This document shows, piece by piece, positions 55,417-63,221 of a stretch of DNA of 64,000 bases. The translations under genes and the position numbers were made by a program. The stretch lies in NCBI GenBank assembly GCA_002720865.1, contig PBIO01000014.1, positions 1,115,793-1,179,792 of the forward strand, written 5' to 3'. Each line of letters opens with the position of its first letter. Within the stretch, counting starts at the first letter, position 1. This stretch comes from Halobacteriovorax sp. (lineage in GTDB: Bacteria > Bdellovibrionota > Bacteriovoracia > Bacteriovoracales > Bacteriovoracaceae). The notes beneath the pieces were generated by a model. The model was not told where the DNA came from and searched no databases. It saw only the letters and a program-made list of their open reading frames with translations.

Positions 55417-57372
55417 ATGAATATAAATCTTTTAAAAATGGGAGTTGTTGCAGCCACCTTGCTTCAAATCTCTTCTTCAAATGCCGCCCCTGCAACATGG
55501 GCCAGCTACTGTAGTGATGGAACTGTTTCTCAGAAAAGCTCTGATATTCCAAAAGTAAATTATTCAAATTCAGTTGTCATGAAGGCCGCTAAGAAAATGA
55601 GCGAAATTGAATTTACCGAAATTAATGCCAGAATGGAAGATGGAAAAACTGAAGGGACTAATGCCAAGGGTGATGAATACACTAAGTCTGTAGCTTTTAA
55701 TCCTTATACGGATTTTGAAAAGGTTTACGGTCTATGTGCTAATAAGCAAAAGAATAAAGGAGAGTGTCCAGCTTCTAAAAAGGCACCTGAGGGAATCGGG
55801 CAGAATACTCACAATATGTTAACCATCCTTTGTGGAGAGTATCGAGATAACTTCTCTATGCTTAAAAAGAAATTACAATGGTTTGGAAAAGCTGATATTA
55901 CAAAAAATGTTAAGCAGGGTTATACAAAATCTAAAAAGGTTTTTGATCAGATCACTGGGCCTGGTTATAAGGCCATGGTTGAAATCTCTTATGCTTTAAG
56001 ATCTTTAAGATTAGAAGTTTTAGGATCTTCTGGAAGCCGTCATCTTACGGTAGATCAAAAGTCAGTTCAGCCAATGAGTATTTGTGAGTACAGATATATT
56101 TTAGATAAATATATCTCTAAAGGAAAAACAATTGCTAAGCACGACCATCCTGCTTTCAAGGCTTACGAGCAAGGTCGTCTTGCATATGAAAAGTCATGTA
56201 CAAAATCAGATCGCGATCATGTTTATGAATTTAGAGGTGATGGAAACTTAAAGGCTCAATCTATTGAATCTAATGGGATGCTTTGGTTTTCAAGAGCATT
56301 TTCTAGCTCCTGTACGGCCTCAAGAAAAGCTCAGAAGTACAAAGGTGCAATGACGGATAAAGATTGTAAGGACTATTTTGCTTCTCCGTACAAATCTCGT
56401 GAAAAAATCAATGAACAAGCTTTTCTAAGAATGCTTTTTTATCCAGATACCGCTCAAGGACTAGATATAAAAGATATTATGAAGCGTTACTCAAAATCAG
56501 ACTCTAAAGGTTATGCCATCATTACTGAAGATATAACAGGTGACGGAGTTGGTGAGATGATTGTTCTTGACCCTAAAGTTGTTAGCCAGTGTTCAAGCTG
56601 GTCAACTAATGATGAGAGCCCTGGTGCTTGTCAGCTCTTAAAGTATAGAGAAATGGCAGGGGATTATGGATCTTATACCTTCGCGGAAATAAATGATGCG
56701 GTTAAAAAGATTACGATTATTACGGCATTAGCTGGTGAAGAAGCTATCTCTAGTAACCCAAAGTACAAGAAAGTTATTTCTAATGCTAAATACTGGGCCA
56801 AGAAGCTTTATGGTTCTTCTAAGGAGTACTTAAAAGGTGTAAAACTTATTACAGAAGTTCATCCAAAATTTAAGTCAACTTACTTAAAGTCAAAAGATAG
56901 GGGCTTTACGAGAATTTTTAAATCAAAAGCTGAAGCTTGGGAAAGAATCACTACTGCTCTAGATCGTCATACAGATTGGTATTCTATTGATACTCTTCAT
57001 GTAAAGTCTGGATACTTTAAAAATACGTTTTCTCCTTTCGTAGCGTCTTCATACTATATCTATAATTCACATACCTTTGTGATGCCTGGGTATGCTATGG
57101 GGAAAGATTACGATCCGGGTAGAATGCATTGGATGTTTGTTCAGAAAGTGAAAAAGAGCAAATGGTTTCCTGCAGAAAAGCTAAATAAGAAATGGCCTTT
57201 ACCGGTTGCTCAGTTTGATATTATGAACCAGTGGTTTGATGAAGTGACTTTCTCTAATTCAAATCTAGGGGCTTCTGAGAACGGTTGGGATCGATTTGGA
57301 AATGTTAAACCTGCCGAAATTGAGTCAATCTTTTGGTTGTACAATGCAGATAAATTTGAGTTTCACCACTAG
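55417..57372 (+). CDS. Large exported hypothetical protein, Cys-containing
   Basis: Signal peptide (MNINLLKMGVVAATLLQISSSNA), mature part of about 628 residues with at least ten Cys (SYCSDG, GLCANKQKNKGEC, ILCGEY, SICEYR, KSCTKS, SSCTAS, KDCKDY, QCSSW, ACQLL). No domain recognised. ITEDITGDGVGEMIVLD resembles an EF-hand-like or FG-GAP-like D-x-T-G-D-G calcium loop. The end is aromatic-rich. It follows the DNase I-like gene after 35 bases, with AGGAG before the ATG, and precedes another exported unknown after eight bases, so the three are probably one operon. Confidence 0.75.
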   Translation: MNINLLKMGVVAATLLQISSSNAAPATWASYCSDGTVSQKSSDIPKVNYSNSVVMKAAKKMSEIEFTEINARMEDGKTEGTNAKGDEYTKSVAFNPYTDFEKVYGLCANKQKNKGECPASKKAPEGIGQNTHNMLTILCGEYRDNFSMLKKKLQWFGKADITKNVKQGYTKSKKVFDQITGPGYKAMVEISYALRSLRLEVLGSSGSRHLTVDQKSVQPMSICEYRYILDKYISKGKTIAKHDHPAFKAYEQGRLAYEKSCTKSDRDHVYEFRGDGNLKAQSIESNGMLWFSRAFSSSCTASRKAQKYKGAMTDKDCKDYFASPYKSREKINEQAFLRMLFYPDTAQGLDIKDIMKRYSKSDSKGYAIITEDITGDGVGEMIVLDPKVVSQCSSWSTNDESPGACQLLKYREMAGDYGSYTFAEINDAVKKITIITALAGEEAISSNPKYKKVISNAKYWAKKLYGSSKEYLKGVKLITEVHPKFKSTYLKSKDRGFTRIFKSKAEAWERITTALDRHTDWYSIDTLHVKSGYFKNTFSPFVASSYYIYNSHTFVMPGYAMGKDYDPGRMHWMFVQKVKKSKWFPAEKLNKKWPLPVAQFDIMNQWFDEVTFSNSNLGASENGWDRFGNVKPAEIESIFWLYNADKFEFHH

Positions 57373-57380
57373 GATAATTG

Positions 57381-58277
57381 ATGAAGATTAGTCTTTTTGC
57401 GCTTACATTATTAGTTTTTTCATCTGCTCAGGCATCTGAGATTGACAGTTTTACCAAACGCTATGCAATCAAAGAGGATGCCTCTGGGGTGCTGAATAAA
57501 CTTACAAATGAAAGGATTCAAAAAGCTCTTAAAAGAGCGAATAAGAAGCATCCTTGTAGTAAAAAGAGATTGAAGAAGTCGCTCCTAAAACAACTTAAAG
57601 GGAATGTTGTTGGAGGACCGATCGAATTTTTTATAAATGGTTCTGAAGAGCATGAATTAGATAGAATTGCATTGAAAAGGCGGGAATCCGTCTACAATGG
57701 AGTGAAATTCTTTTCAGCCCCAGTTCTTAAATTACCACTAGGATCTTTTGGAAGGATTGTTAAAGTTGGGGATCATATCGTTGGTGCAGACAAATTTGGA
57801 CATTTCTTTACAGAAGGTCTTGCATACTTTGAAAAGGCTCAAAAGAAGGGCCTAAAGTCTGCCCTTCGTTGGGGGCATAAAACAGAGTTAAAGAAATTTG
57901 GCAACTGGACTACGGGTGTTTACTCAAGGGCCGACCAGGTTGCTAATTATGGTGGCTATCTCTTTTGGAAATCAATTCATAAAAAGAATGGCGAGCATGG
58001 TCCTTATTTTTCTTGTGAAAATAAAAAATGGGTTCAAGTAAAAACTTTTGATTGGCGTGATTTTGTTGACGCTGGTTGGGACGAAGGAATCAATTGCAAT
58101 TCTTATAGGAATAAAAAGACGAGAAGAACAGTTGAAGCTAATATTGCTGCTCTAGAAGGGGACTCGGAGTCAGCCTCGAGTTGCCCAATTATTGAGGAAG
58201 TTGAAAAATGTAACGAAGTTGTTACAAAGTATTCCTCCGTTTATAAAAATTTGGTGGCTAAGGAATGCCTTAATTAA
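57381..58277 (+). CDS. Exported hypothetical protein
   Basis: I take the ATG at 57381. Signal peptide MKISLFALTLLVFSSAQA. Conserved-looking segments are GDHIVGADKFGHFFTEGLAY (which resembles the D-K-x-G-H motif of some envelope proteins) and YSRADQVANYGGYLFWKSIH. Several Cys occur late (CENKKW, GINCNS, SSCPII, KCNEVV, KECLN). No family recognised. It is the third gene of the exported block. Confidence 0.7.
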   Translation: MKISLFALTLLVFSSAQASEIDSFTKRYAIKEDASGVLNKLTNERIQKALKRANKKHPCSKKRLKKSLLKQLKGNVVGGPIEFFINGSEEHELDRIALKRRESVYNGVKFFSAPVLKLPLGSFGRIVKVGDHIVGADKFGHFFTEGLAYFEKAQKKGLKSALRWGHKTELKKFGNWTTGVYSRADQVANYGGYLFWKSIHKKNGEHGPYFSCENKKWVQVKTFDWRDFVDAGWDEGINCNSYRNKKTRRTVEANIAALEGDSESASSCPIIEEVEKCNEVVTKYSSVYKNLVAKECLN

Positions 58278-58280
58278 GGT

Positions 58281-59585
58281 CTATTTTATAACAATTGTTT
58301 CTTCGGAATAATCGTTTCTTAAGCAGAGCATCTCATCGATTCCAGTTGTTGAGGTCATATCCCAAAAACCTAATAGCTCTTGGTTTTGTTCCATATAATG
58401 ACAACGCCCTGATTTATCGGTCAAGTAAAGATAAGTATTTTTTGTGGCATTGGGAAGATATGCTGAAAAACTAGGTAATTCACTTTTGTATTTAAATGGA
58501 ATATAAGCGGCTTTAACCGTTTTGGGAATTGAGTTAAGCTTTGCCCAAAGCTCTTTATTTTCTTCAACATGTCTTTTACCAGATAAAAAAATTATTCCTA
58601 AAAAACTAATAAATATTAGGACAAGAACCTTACTCCTTTTATCAAAACTATTAAGATTGGCCATAAAGCAAATTGTAAAAAAATAGTCGTACCTCTCAGG
58701 TGAATCCGGTTCAACATAAAGTCCAAAGAAAAGGAAAGCTGAGGAGCAAATAAAGAAACTAAGGTTTTTTGATTTAAAAAGATACAGTCCTAAGGCTATT
58801 AAAAAACAATAAAGGCTGGTTCCAATATAGGGGCTAAGTTTTATAAGCGAATTATTCAATGATTCTAAGTAGGTCATTTGGGTTACCCCCGCCGTTATTC
58901 CTCTTTCTAATCGAAAAACGCGAGGGAACACTTCCATAAACGGATGAAACTCAAAACTCTCTAATAGCGGGAAAGCTAGAAGCAGAGAAGAGGCGATAAA
59001 AGAGCAACATGCGATCGACCAAAACCTTGTATCTACTTTTGACTTTTTTAATAGTCCCTCGGTAAAGATTAGACCAATCAAGAAAAATAGGAAAATAGAA
59101 TTGATGGCATTTATTAAGGTCGAAAACCCCAAGAGAAAACCAAGTGCAACTGCAATGAGTGGAGATCTCTTTTCTTTTTGATTAAAAAGTAAATCAAACC
59201 AAATAATTACGATAGGCAGGTATAAAAGATTATCTTCGAAAATCAAAAGAAGGTAGAAAATAGGGGGGAATAATAGAAAAAGTATTGCCCAAAAAGCTCT
59301 CTTATAAAGAAGTAGTGCTGAAAGATAAAACGAACCCAAGACCAAAGCTTTTAGTAGATTTATGAGCTCTTTTCCAGAAAATCCTAATGAATAGAAAAAG
59401 TCCAAGTAAGCATGGAGAATTAAGTGGCTACTTGAAAACTTACTATACCTAAGAGCTCCTCCCGATTGCGTGAGGTTAACAAAAAAGAGCATATGGTTAT
59501 TAAGCTCACTAAAGAAAAAAACAGTTAGAATGCTTAATAAAAATACTAAATTGAAGGTCAGGAATTGTATTTTTGGTTTATCCAA
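58281..59585 (-). CDS. Multi-spanning membrane protein, possibly GT-C-like
   Basis: About ten or eleven hydrophobic helices between residues 8 and 345, then a soluble C-terminal domain of about 85 residues (YIPFKYKSELPSFSAYLPNA; SGRCHYMEQNQELLGFWDMT). The overall layout resembles GT-C glycosyltransferases of the PMT/ArnT kind, but I see no clear Asp-rich first-loop motif, so this is only a possibility. It abuts the Smr gene upstream with no gap and converges on the exported block. Confidence 0.6.
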   Translation of the reverse strand: MDKPKIQFLTFNLVFLLSILTVFFFSELNNHMLFFVNLTQSGGALRYSKFSSSHLILHAYLDFFYSLGFSGKELINLLKALVLGSFYLSALLLYKRAFWAILFLLFPPIFYLLLIFEDNLLYLPIVIIWFDLLFNQKEKRSPLIAVALGFLLGFSTLINAINSIFLFFLIGLIFTEGLLKKSKVDTRFWSIACCSFIASSLLLAFPLLESFEFHPFMEVFPRVFRLERGITAGVTQMTYLESLNNSLIKLSPYIGTSLYCFLIALGLYLFKSKNLSFFICSSAFLFFGLYVEPDSPERYDYFFTICFMANLNSFDKRSKVLVLIFISFLGIIFLSGKRHVEENKELWAKLNSIPKTVKAAYIPFKYKSELPSFSAYLPNATKNTYLYLTDKSGRCHYMEQNQELLGFWDMTSTTGIDEMLCLRNDYSEETIVIK

Positions 59586-59807
59586 TTAATCCACCGTTAT
59601 TATCATGGCGCCTTTATTTCCAGGCTCAAACATATGCTCGATTCCGTGATCAAGTAGGTAGAACATAAGTTGTTTTTGAATTTTACCATGACCGGTGATG
59701 ACTTTAATACAATCTTCACGTCCACTTAGTCTGATTTTACCAATCTCGTTTTCAATGAGCTCAATAGCATCTTCCACTAAGTATCCGTGAAGATCGATCG
59801 TTTGCAT
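59586..59807 (-). CDS. Small Smr-domain protein
   Basis: A bare Smr domain of 73 residues: TIDLHGYLVEDAIELIENEI carries LDLHG, KVITGHGKIQKQLMFYL carries the TGxG motif, and GNKGAMIITVD is the final strand. Smr domains can cut or bind nucleic acids. Here the protein consists of the domain only, unlike MutS2 fusions. Translation of the downstream membrane protein gene follows directly. Confidence 0.85.
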   Translation of the reverse strand: MQTIDLHGYLVEDAIELIENEIGKIRLSGREDCIKVITGHGKIQKQLMFYLLDHGIEHMFEPGNKGAMIITVD

Positions 59808-59822
59808 TATCTAAATAGTGTT

Positions 59823-60095
59823 TTAATCTTTTTTATGTAACTGACACTGTCCGCTTGTGCAGTCTGCGGCCTTATGATCAGCTTTTGCCTTTTTTAGATC
59901 ACACTGACCTTTGTCTTTACATTTTTTTTCTTTGCAGCACTTACCTTTGTCGGCGCATTTCTTTTTCTTGCTACAGTGCTTTTTCTTTTTAAGCTCACAT
60001 TGCTTTTTGTCAGAGCATTTTGTTTTGCAGCCTTTTCCAAAGTGTGAACAAGATGAGAGTGCCAAGACCGTTAACAGAATCATTAACCATTTCAT
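59823..60095 (-). CDS. Lys/Cys-rich lipoprotein, candidate metal-binding
   Basis: The signal ends with lipobox ALSSC (Cys16). The mature 74 residues contain 11 further Cys at about 23, 27, 33, 41, 47, 53, 54, 59, 65, 79 and 84, and over 25 Lys. A repeating phrase C-x(3-5)-C-x-K-K-K-x-x-C is visible (CADKGKCCKEKKCK, CELKKKKHCSKKKKC). His occurs near the end (DHKAADCTSGQCQLHK). It could be a cation-trapping envelope peptide. No family recognised. The composition is low-complexity, so function remains open. Confidence 0.7.
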   Translation of the reverse strand: MKWLMILLTVLALSSCSHFGKGCKTKCSDKKQCELKKKKHCSKKKKCADKGKCCKEKKCKDKGQCDLKKAKADHKAADCTSGQCQLHKKD

Positions 60096-60196
60096 ATAAA
60101 ATCCTTTTTTATAGGTGATAAGTCTTCATTATAAGGTCTCATCGGAAGGCAAGCAATATGGGTAAAGTCATGTTTTTGTGAAATTAAGAGGGATAT

Positions 60197-60238
60197 TGAG
60201 GGCCGTCAGGTTGGAGTGAGAGAGAAGACGACCCTCAA
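60197..60238. repeat. 12-bp near-perfect inverted repeat
   Basis: TTGAGGGCCGTC (60197-60208) and GACGACCCTCAA (60227-60238), 11 of 12 pairs, with an 18-base purine-rich loop. It lies just downstream of the minus-strand gene at 60245-60676 and may mark its transcript end, although no clear T run follows on either strand. The gap 60096-60244 contains nothing else I can support. Confidence 0.45.
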
Positions 60239-60244
60239 ATAAAA

Positions 60245-60676
60245 TTAACTTAGGTATTTAAGAAATTCTACAACCTTCCATCTAAGTCGGTTAGTTAGAA
60301 GTTCTTCGTTGGAGTGGTAACTAGTCCAGTCTTTTTCTCGGGTGTTCCTCCTTGTTCGAATATAGTTTATAACTTCAAATTCTTCTTCAAAGTTATCGCG
60401 AGATCTTTTTTCATGTTCAGTCTTGATGAGGCCCATGCCCAATACCTTGTGAAATACATCAAGATATACTTTCACTTGGGAGTAGGGAGCTCTTGGGTCA
60501 CGGAGCCTTTCAAGTAACTGACGCGTTAGAAACCTGGAGGCAAGAACACGATTCTCTGCACCGAGGGAGGGATGCATGGCCGTATTGGCCAACTCTAAGA
60601 GAACCGTCCTTTGTTCGAAAAGACTTGTTGGGGAGATTTCTGTGTTCATTTCTTCAAGGTTGATGGCTGAGTTCAT
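60245..60676 (-). CDS. Hypothetical helical protein
   Basis: Start at 60676 with GGAGG seven bases upstream. The 143-residue product has no signal or membrane helix. It is charged and helical: RVLASRFLTRQLLERLRDPR, then VKVYLDVFHKVLGMGLIKTE and WTSYHSNEELLTNRLRWKVV. No family recognised. Two TTTGTTAACT direct repeats lie about 50-75 bases upstream. Confidence 0.65.
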   Translation of the reverse strand: MNSAINLEEMNTEISPTSLFEQRTVLLELANTAMHPSLGAENRVLASRFLTRQLLERLRDPRAPYSQVKVYLDVFHKVLGMGLIKTEHEKRSRDNFEEEFEVINYIRTRRNTREKDWTSYHSNEELLTNRLRWKVVEFLKYLS

Positions 60677-60723
60677 TTCTTGCCTCCAGTTTCGTTTGCG
60701 TTGAAACCAAAGTAACAAAGAGC

Positions 60724-60753
60724 TTTGTTAACTCCGTCAGGAGTTTGTTAACT
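60724..60753. promoter_or_regulatory. Direct repeats TTTGTTAACT flanking a hairpin
   Basis: TTTGTTAACT occurs at 60724 and 60744, exactly 20 bases apart, with AACTCC-gtca-GGAGTT (60730-60745) as a perfect inverted repeat between. The arrangement, upstream of the hypothetical gene starting at 60676, resembles tandem binding sites. Regulator unknown. Confidence 0.45.
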
Positions 60754-60794
60754 GCCCGTGAGAAGATGTAAGTTGTCGAAATTATTAAGGGTAG

Positions 60795-61493
60795 CTAGCT
60801 GGCGACCTTGTAATTATTATCAGCTTTTTGGTTATCATCCAGAATATAGTCGATTAACTGATTGGATAAAACCCTTTGAATAGCGTTCATCATCTTAGGT
60901 TTTTTAGAAATAAGATCTTTAAGCTGTTCTTTTTCCCAAAAGAAATAGCTAACTTCACCAATTGCTGAGACTTCTGCTTTTGTCGGTTCGTCAGTTAAGA
61001 AGCTCATTTCACCTAGGAAGTGACCTTTTCCTAAACGACATACCTCTCGACCCTTAGAAGTTACTTGAACTTCCCCATCTATGACCACCATTAGAGCTTC
61101 AACTGCACAATGTTGCTCAATAAGGACTTCATTCTTTAGACTTGTTCTAAGGTATCCGTTCTTAACCAGCTTTTTAAACTCGGCACTTGTTAAATCCGCA
61201 AAGAATCGATCGTGTAAATAAGCCTCGTAACCTTCAAGTTTAAAGTTTCTCTTTTCAAGCAAGGTAATTGTAATTTGAATTAAGTTTGTAATGATGAAGA
61301 CGCAGTTCCACTGAATGGGAACCCATAGTGGCTCAACGGGAACATAGTAGTTATAAGCGATAGAGGTAAAACTTGCGAAGATGGCCAATGCTCTTAACCA
61401 AAGAAGATTTCTAACTAAAAAAGAGAAAAAGATCAACGTATAGGCCACATGACCAGCGATCTTTAAATTTTCCGTTCCAATAAACTCTTCCAT
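60795..61493 (-). CDS. Popeye-like membrane protein with cyclic-nucleotide-binding fold
   Basis: The first 85 residues have three membrane helices with LVRNLLWLRALAIFASF and EPLWVPIQWNCVFIITNLIQ, the pattern of Popeye-domain proteins. Residues about 92-215 are a cNMP-binding-like domain: ALMVVIDGEVQVTSKGREVC and GHFLGEMSFLTDEPTKAEV. The two POPDC ligand motifs (FLDSPE, FQVT) have echoes here as FLTDEPT and VQVT, and the family ending CRxLxWxRxxL is echoed by SYFFWEKEQL. The classical CAP Arg in the P-R-x-A motif is replaced (PTKAEV), so the ligand may differ. It is divergent from AmpG. Confidence 0.75.
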   Translation of the reverse strand: MEEFIGTENLKIAGHVAYTLIFFSFLVRNLLWLRALAIFASFTSIAYNYYVPVEPLWVPIQWNCVFIITNLIQITITLLEKRNFKLEGYEAYLHDRFFADLTSAEFKKLVKNGYLRTSLKNEVLIEQHCAVEALMVVIDGEVQVTSKGREVCRLGKGHFLGEMSFLTDEPTKAEVSAIGEVSYFFWEKEQLKDLISKKPKMMNAIQRVLSNQLIDYILDDNQKADNNYKVAS

Positions 61494-61509
61494 ACCCGTG
61501 AACCTCTAG

Positions 61510-61519
61510 GATACGTATC
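61510..61519. promoter_or_regulatory. 10-bp palindrome in the Popeye/ampG divergent region
   Basis: GATACGTATC, a perfect palindrome 17 bases before the Popeye-like start (minus strand). A candidate operator together with the site at 61553. Confidence 0.35.
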
Positions 61520-61552
61520 GGTTGCTATCGCCAAAGTTAAAGTAACCGAGGG

Positions 61553-61571
61553 ATTTTGTCGGTGACAAAAT
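61553..61571. promoter_or_regulatory. Perfect palindrome ATTTTGTC-ggt-GACAAAAT
   Basis: Eight-base arms with a three-base centre. The ATG at 61570 overlaps its right end. If the real ampG start is the GTG at 61642, this site is 71 bases upstream and could be an operator or a leader hairpin. Confidence 0.5.
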
Positions 61572-61641
61572 GAACTCTGTTTCTCGAGTATTATCTTTGA
61601 TACGATTTCCTATAGAAACAAACATTTACAAGGAAGAGAAA

Positions 61642-63219
61642 GTGACTGAAACCGCCAAACGATCCTGGATGGATAGCGTAAAAGTATTTCTAGATAAAAG
61701 ATCAATTACAATGTTGTTCTTAGGTTTTTCCGCAGGCCTTCCCATTCTCTTAATATTTTCTTCATTATCGTTATGGCTAAGAGAAGCTGGAGTTGGACGA
61801 TCTGCCGTAACTTATTTTTCTTGGGCGGCACTTGGGTATTCCTTTAAGTTTATTTGGTCACCTCTTGTTGATAAACTTCCTATTCCAGTTCTTACGAAAA
61901 TGTTAGGGCGAAGGCGAAGTTGGTTACTCTGTTCTCAGTTTTCGATAATTATTGCTATCTGTTGGATGGCCATTACTGACCCCGCTACGACAGGCTTAAC
62001 TTCTATGGCCATGGCGGCAGTCTTACTTGGATTCTCTTCGGCCACTCAAGATATTGCTATCGATGCATTTAGAATTGAGTCTGCTGAGAGTGACTTACAG
62101 GCCACACTTGCAGCGACTTATATTGCCGGTTATAGAATAGGAATGATCGTGGCAGGGGCTGGCTCTTTATATCTTGCCCAGTTCTTTGGTTCTACAAAAG
62201 CGGATTATTCTCATACTGCTTGGATGTACACATATTTTGTTATGGCCGCTTGTATGCTTTTTGGGGTTGCTACAACTTTAATGAGACCTGAGCCCGAGGT
62301 TAAAATTTCAGATATTGAACACTCGACAAAAGATTATTTTAATTTCTTTTTACTCTTCCTCGTGATTGCCGGTTGTTTCGTGGCCACCTTTGCTTTAAGT
62401 GCTGACCTAGTTGCCATGGCAAAGAAAAGTCTTTCAGAACTATTTGGTAATAAGGCCTTAGCAGGACTATTGGTTGGAACAGTTAGACTTGCCGTTGCAA
62501 TCGGTGTGGCCGCACTCTGCGCTTTAGGAATTGGAAAGTCAGGAGTTGTTAATACGGATATGGTTGAAGAGGGCTATGTTGCTCCAGTTAAAAACTTTTT
62601 TGAACGCTATGGTAGTTCATTAGCTTGGTCACTACTTGCTCTTGTTGGACTTTATCGAATTTCGGATATTGTTTTAGGGGTGATTTCAAATGTGTTTTAT
62701 CAAGACTTAGGTTTTACGAAGATTCAAATCGCCAATGCTGTAAAAACCTTTGGAGTCTTTATGTCGATCCTTGGCGGTTTTCTTGGTGGAGTCCTAACGA
62801 CTAGGTTTGGTGTTATAAAGATGCTTTGGTGGGGAGCTATTTTGGCAGCCGGGACGAACTTACTCTTTATGCTACTCGCTAGTATGGGGCAAAACACTTT
62901 TATGCTCTATGGAGTTATTGCAGCTGACAACTTAGCAGCGGGGTTAGCTTCAGCAGCTTTTGTCGCTTTCCTATCTAGCCTAACTGATATTTCTTTTACA
63001 GCCGTTCAGTATGCGATTTTTACTTCATTAATGACTCTTCTTCCAAAAGTTCTTGGCGGTTATTCTGGAAGTATGGTGGATGCCATTGGTTATCAGTGGT
63101 TCTTCGTCTTTACGACTTTAATTGGTGTTCCCGTTCTTTGGATTGTTCATATTTGTGGAAAAAAATTCGAATTAAATGAGTCAGCAGGAGAGAATGCGGT
63201 CTATGCCGAAAATGATTAG
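61642..63219 (+). CDS. ampG: AmpG-family muropeptide transporter (MFS)
   Basis: I prefer the GTG at 61642, eight to nine bases after AAGGAAGAG, to the ATG at 61570, which sits in a palindrome and would add a stretch that is not transporter-like. The protein of about 525 residues has 12-14 helices. FLGFSAGLPILLIFSSLSLW, FSWAALGYSFKFIWSPLVDK and SSATQDIAIDAFRIESAESD are AmpG hallmarks (G-x-x-x-G...W-x-P-x-x-D, and QDIAxDAxR). It imports anhydro-muropeptides into the cytoplasm for recycling. Many predicted peptidoglycan-cutting enzymes in this window could feed it. Confidence 0.93.
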   Translation: MTETAKRSWMDSVKVFLDKRSITMLFLGFSAGLPILLIFSSLSLWLREAGVGRSAVTYFSWAALGYSFKFIWSPLVDKLPIPVLTKMLGRRRSWLLCSQFSIIIAICWMAITDPATTGLTSMAMAAVLLGFSSATQDIAIDAFRIESAESDLQATLAATYIAGYRIGMIVAGAGSLYLAQFFGSTKADYSHTAWMYTYFVMAACMLFGVATTLMRPEPEVKISDIEHSTKDYFNFFLLFLVIAGCFVATFALSADLVAMAKKSLSELFGNKALAGLLVGTVRLAVAIGVAALCALGIGKSGVVNTDMVEEGYVAPVKNFFERYGSSLAWSLLALVGLYRISDIVLGVISNVFYQDLGFTKIQIANAVKTFGVFMSILGGFLGGVLTTRFGVIKMLWWGAILAAGTNLLFMLLASMGQNTFMLYGVIAADNLAAGLASAAFVAFLSSLTDISFTAVQYAIFTSLMTLLPKVLGGYSGSMVDAIGYQWFFVFTTLIGVPVLWIVHICGKKFELNESAGENAVYAEND

Positions 63220-63221
63220 GA

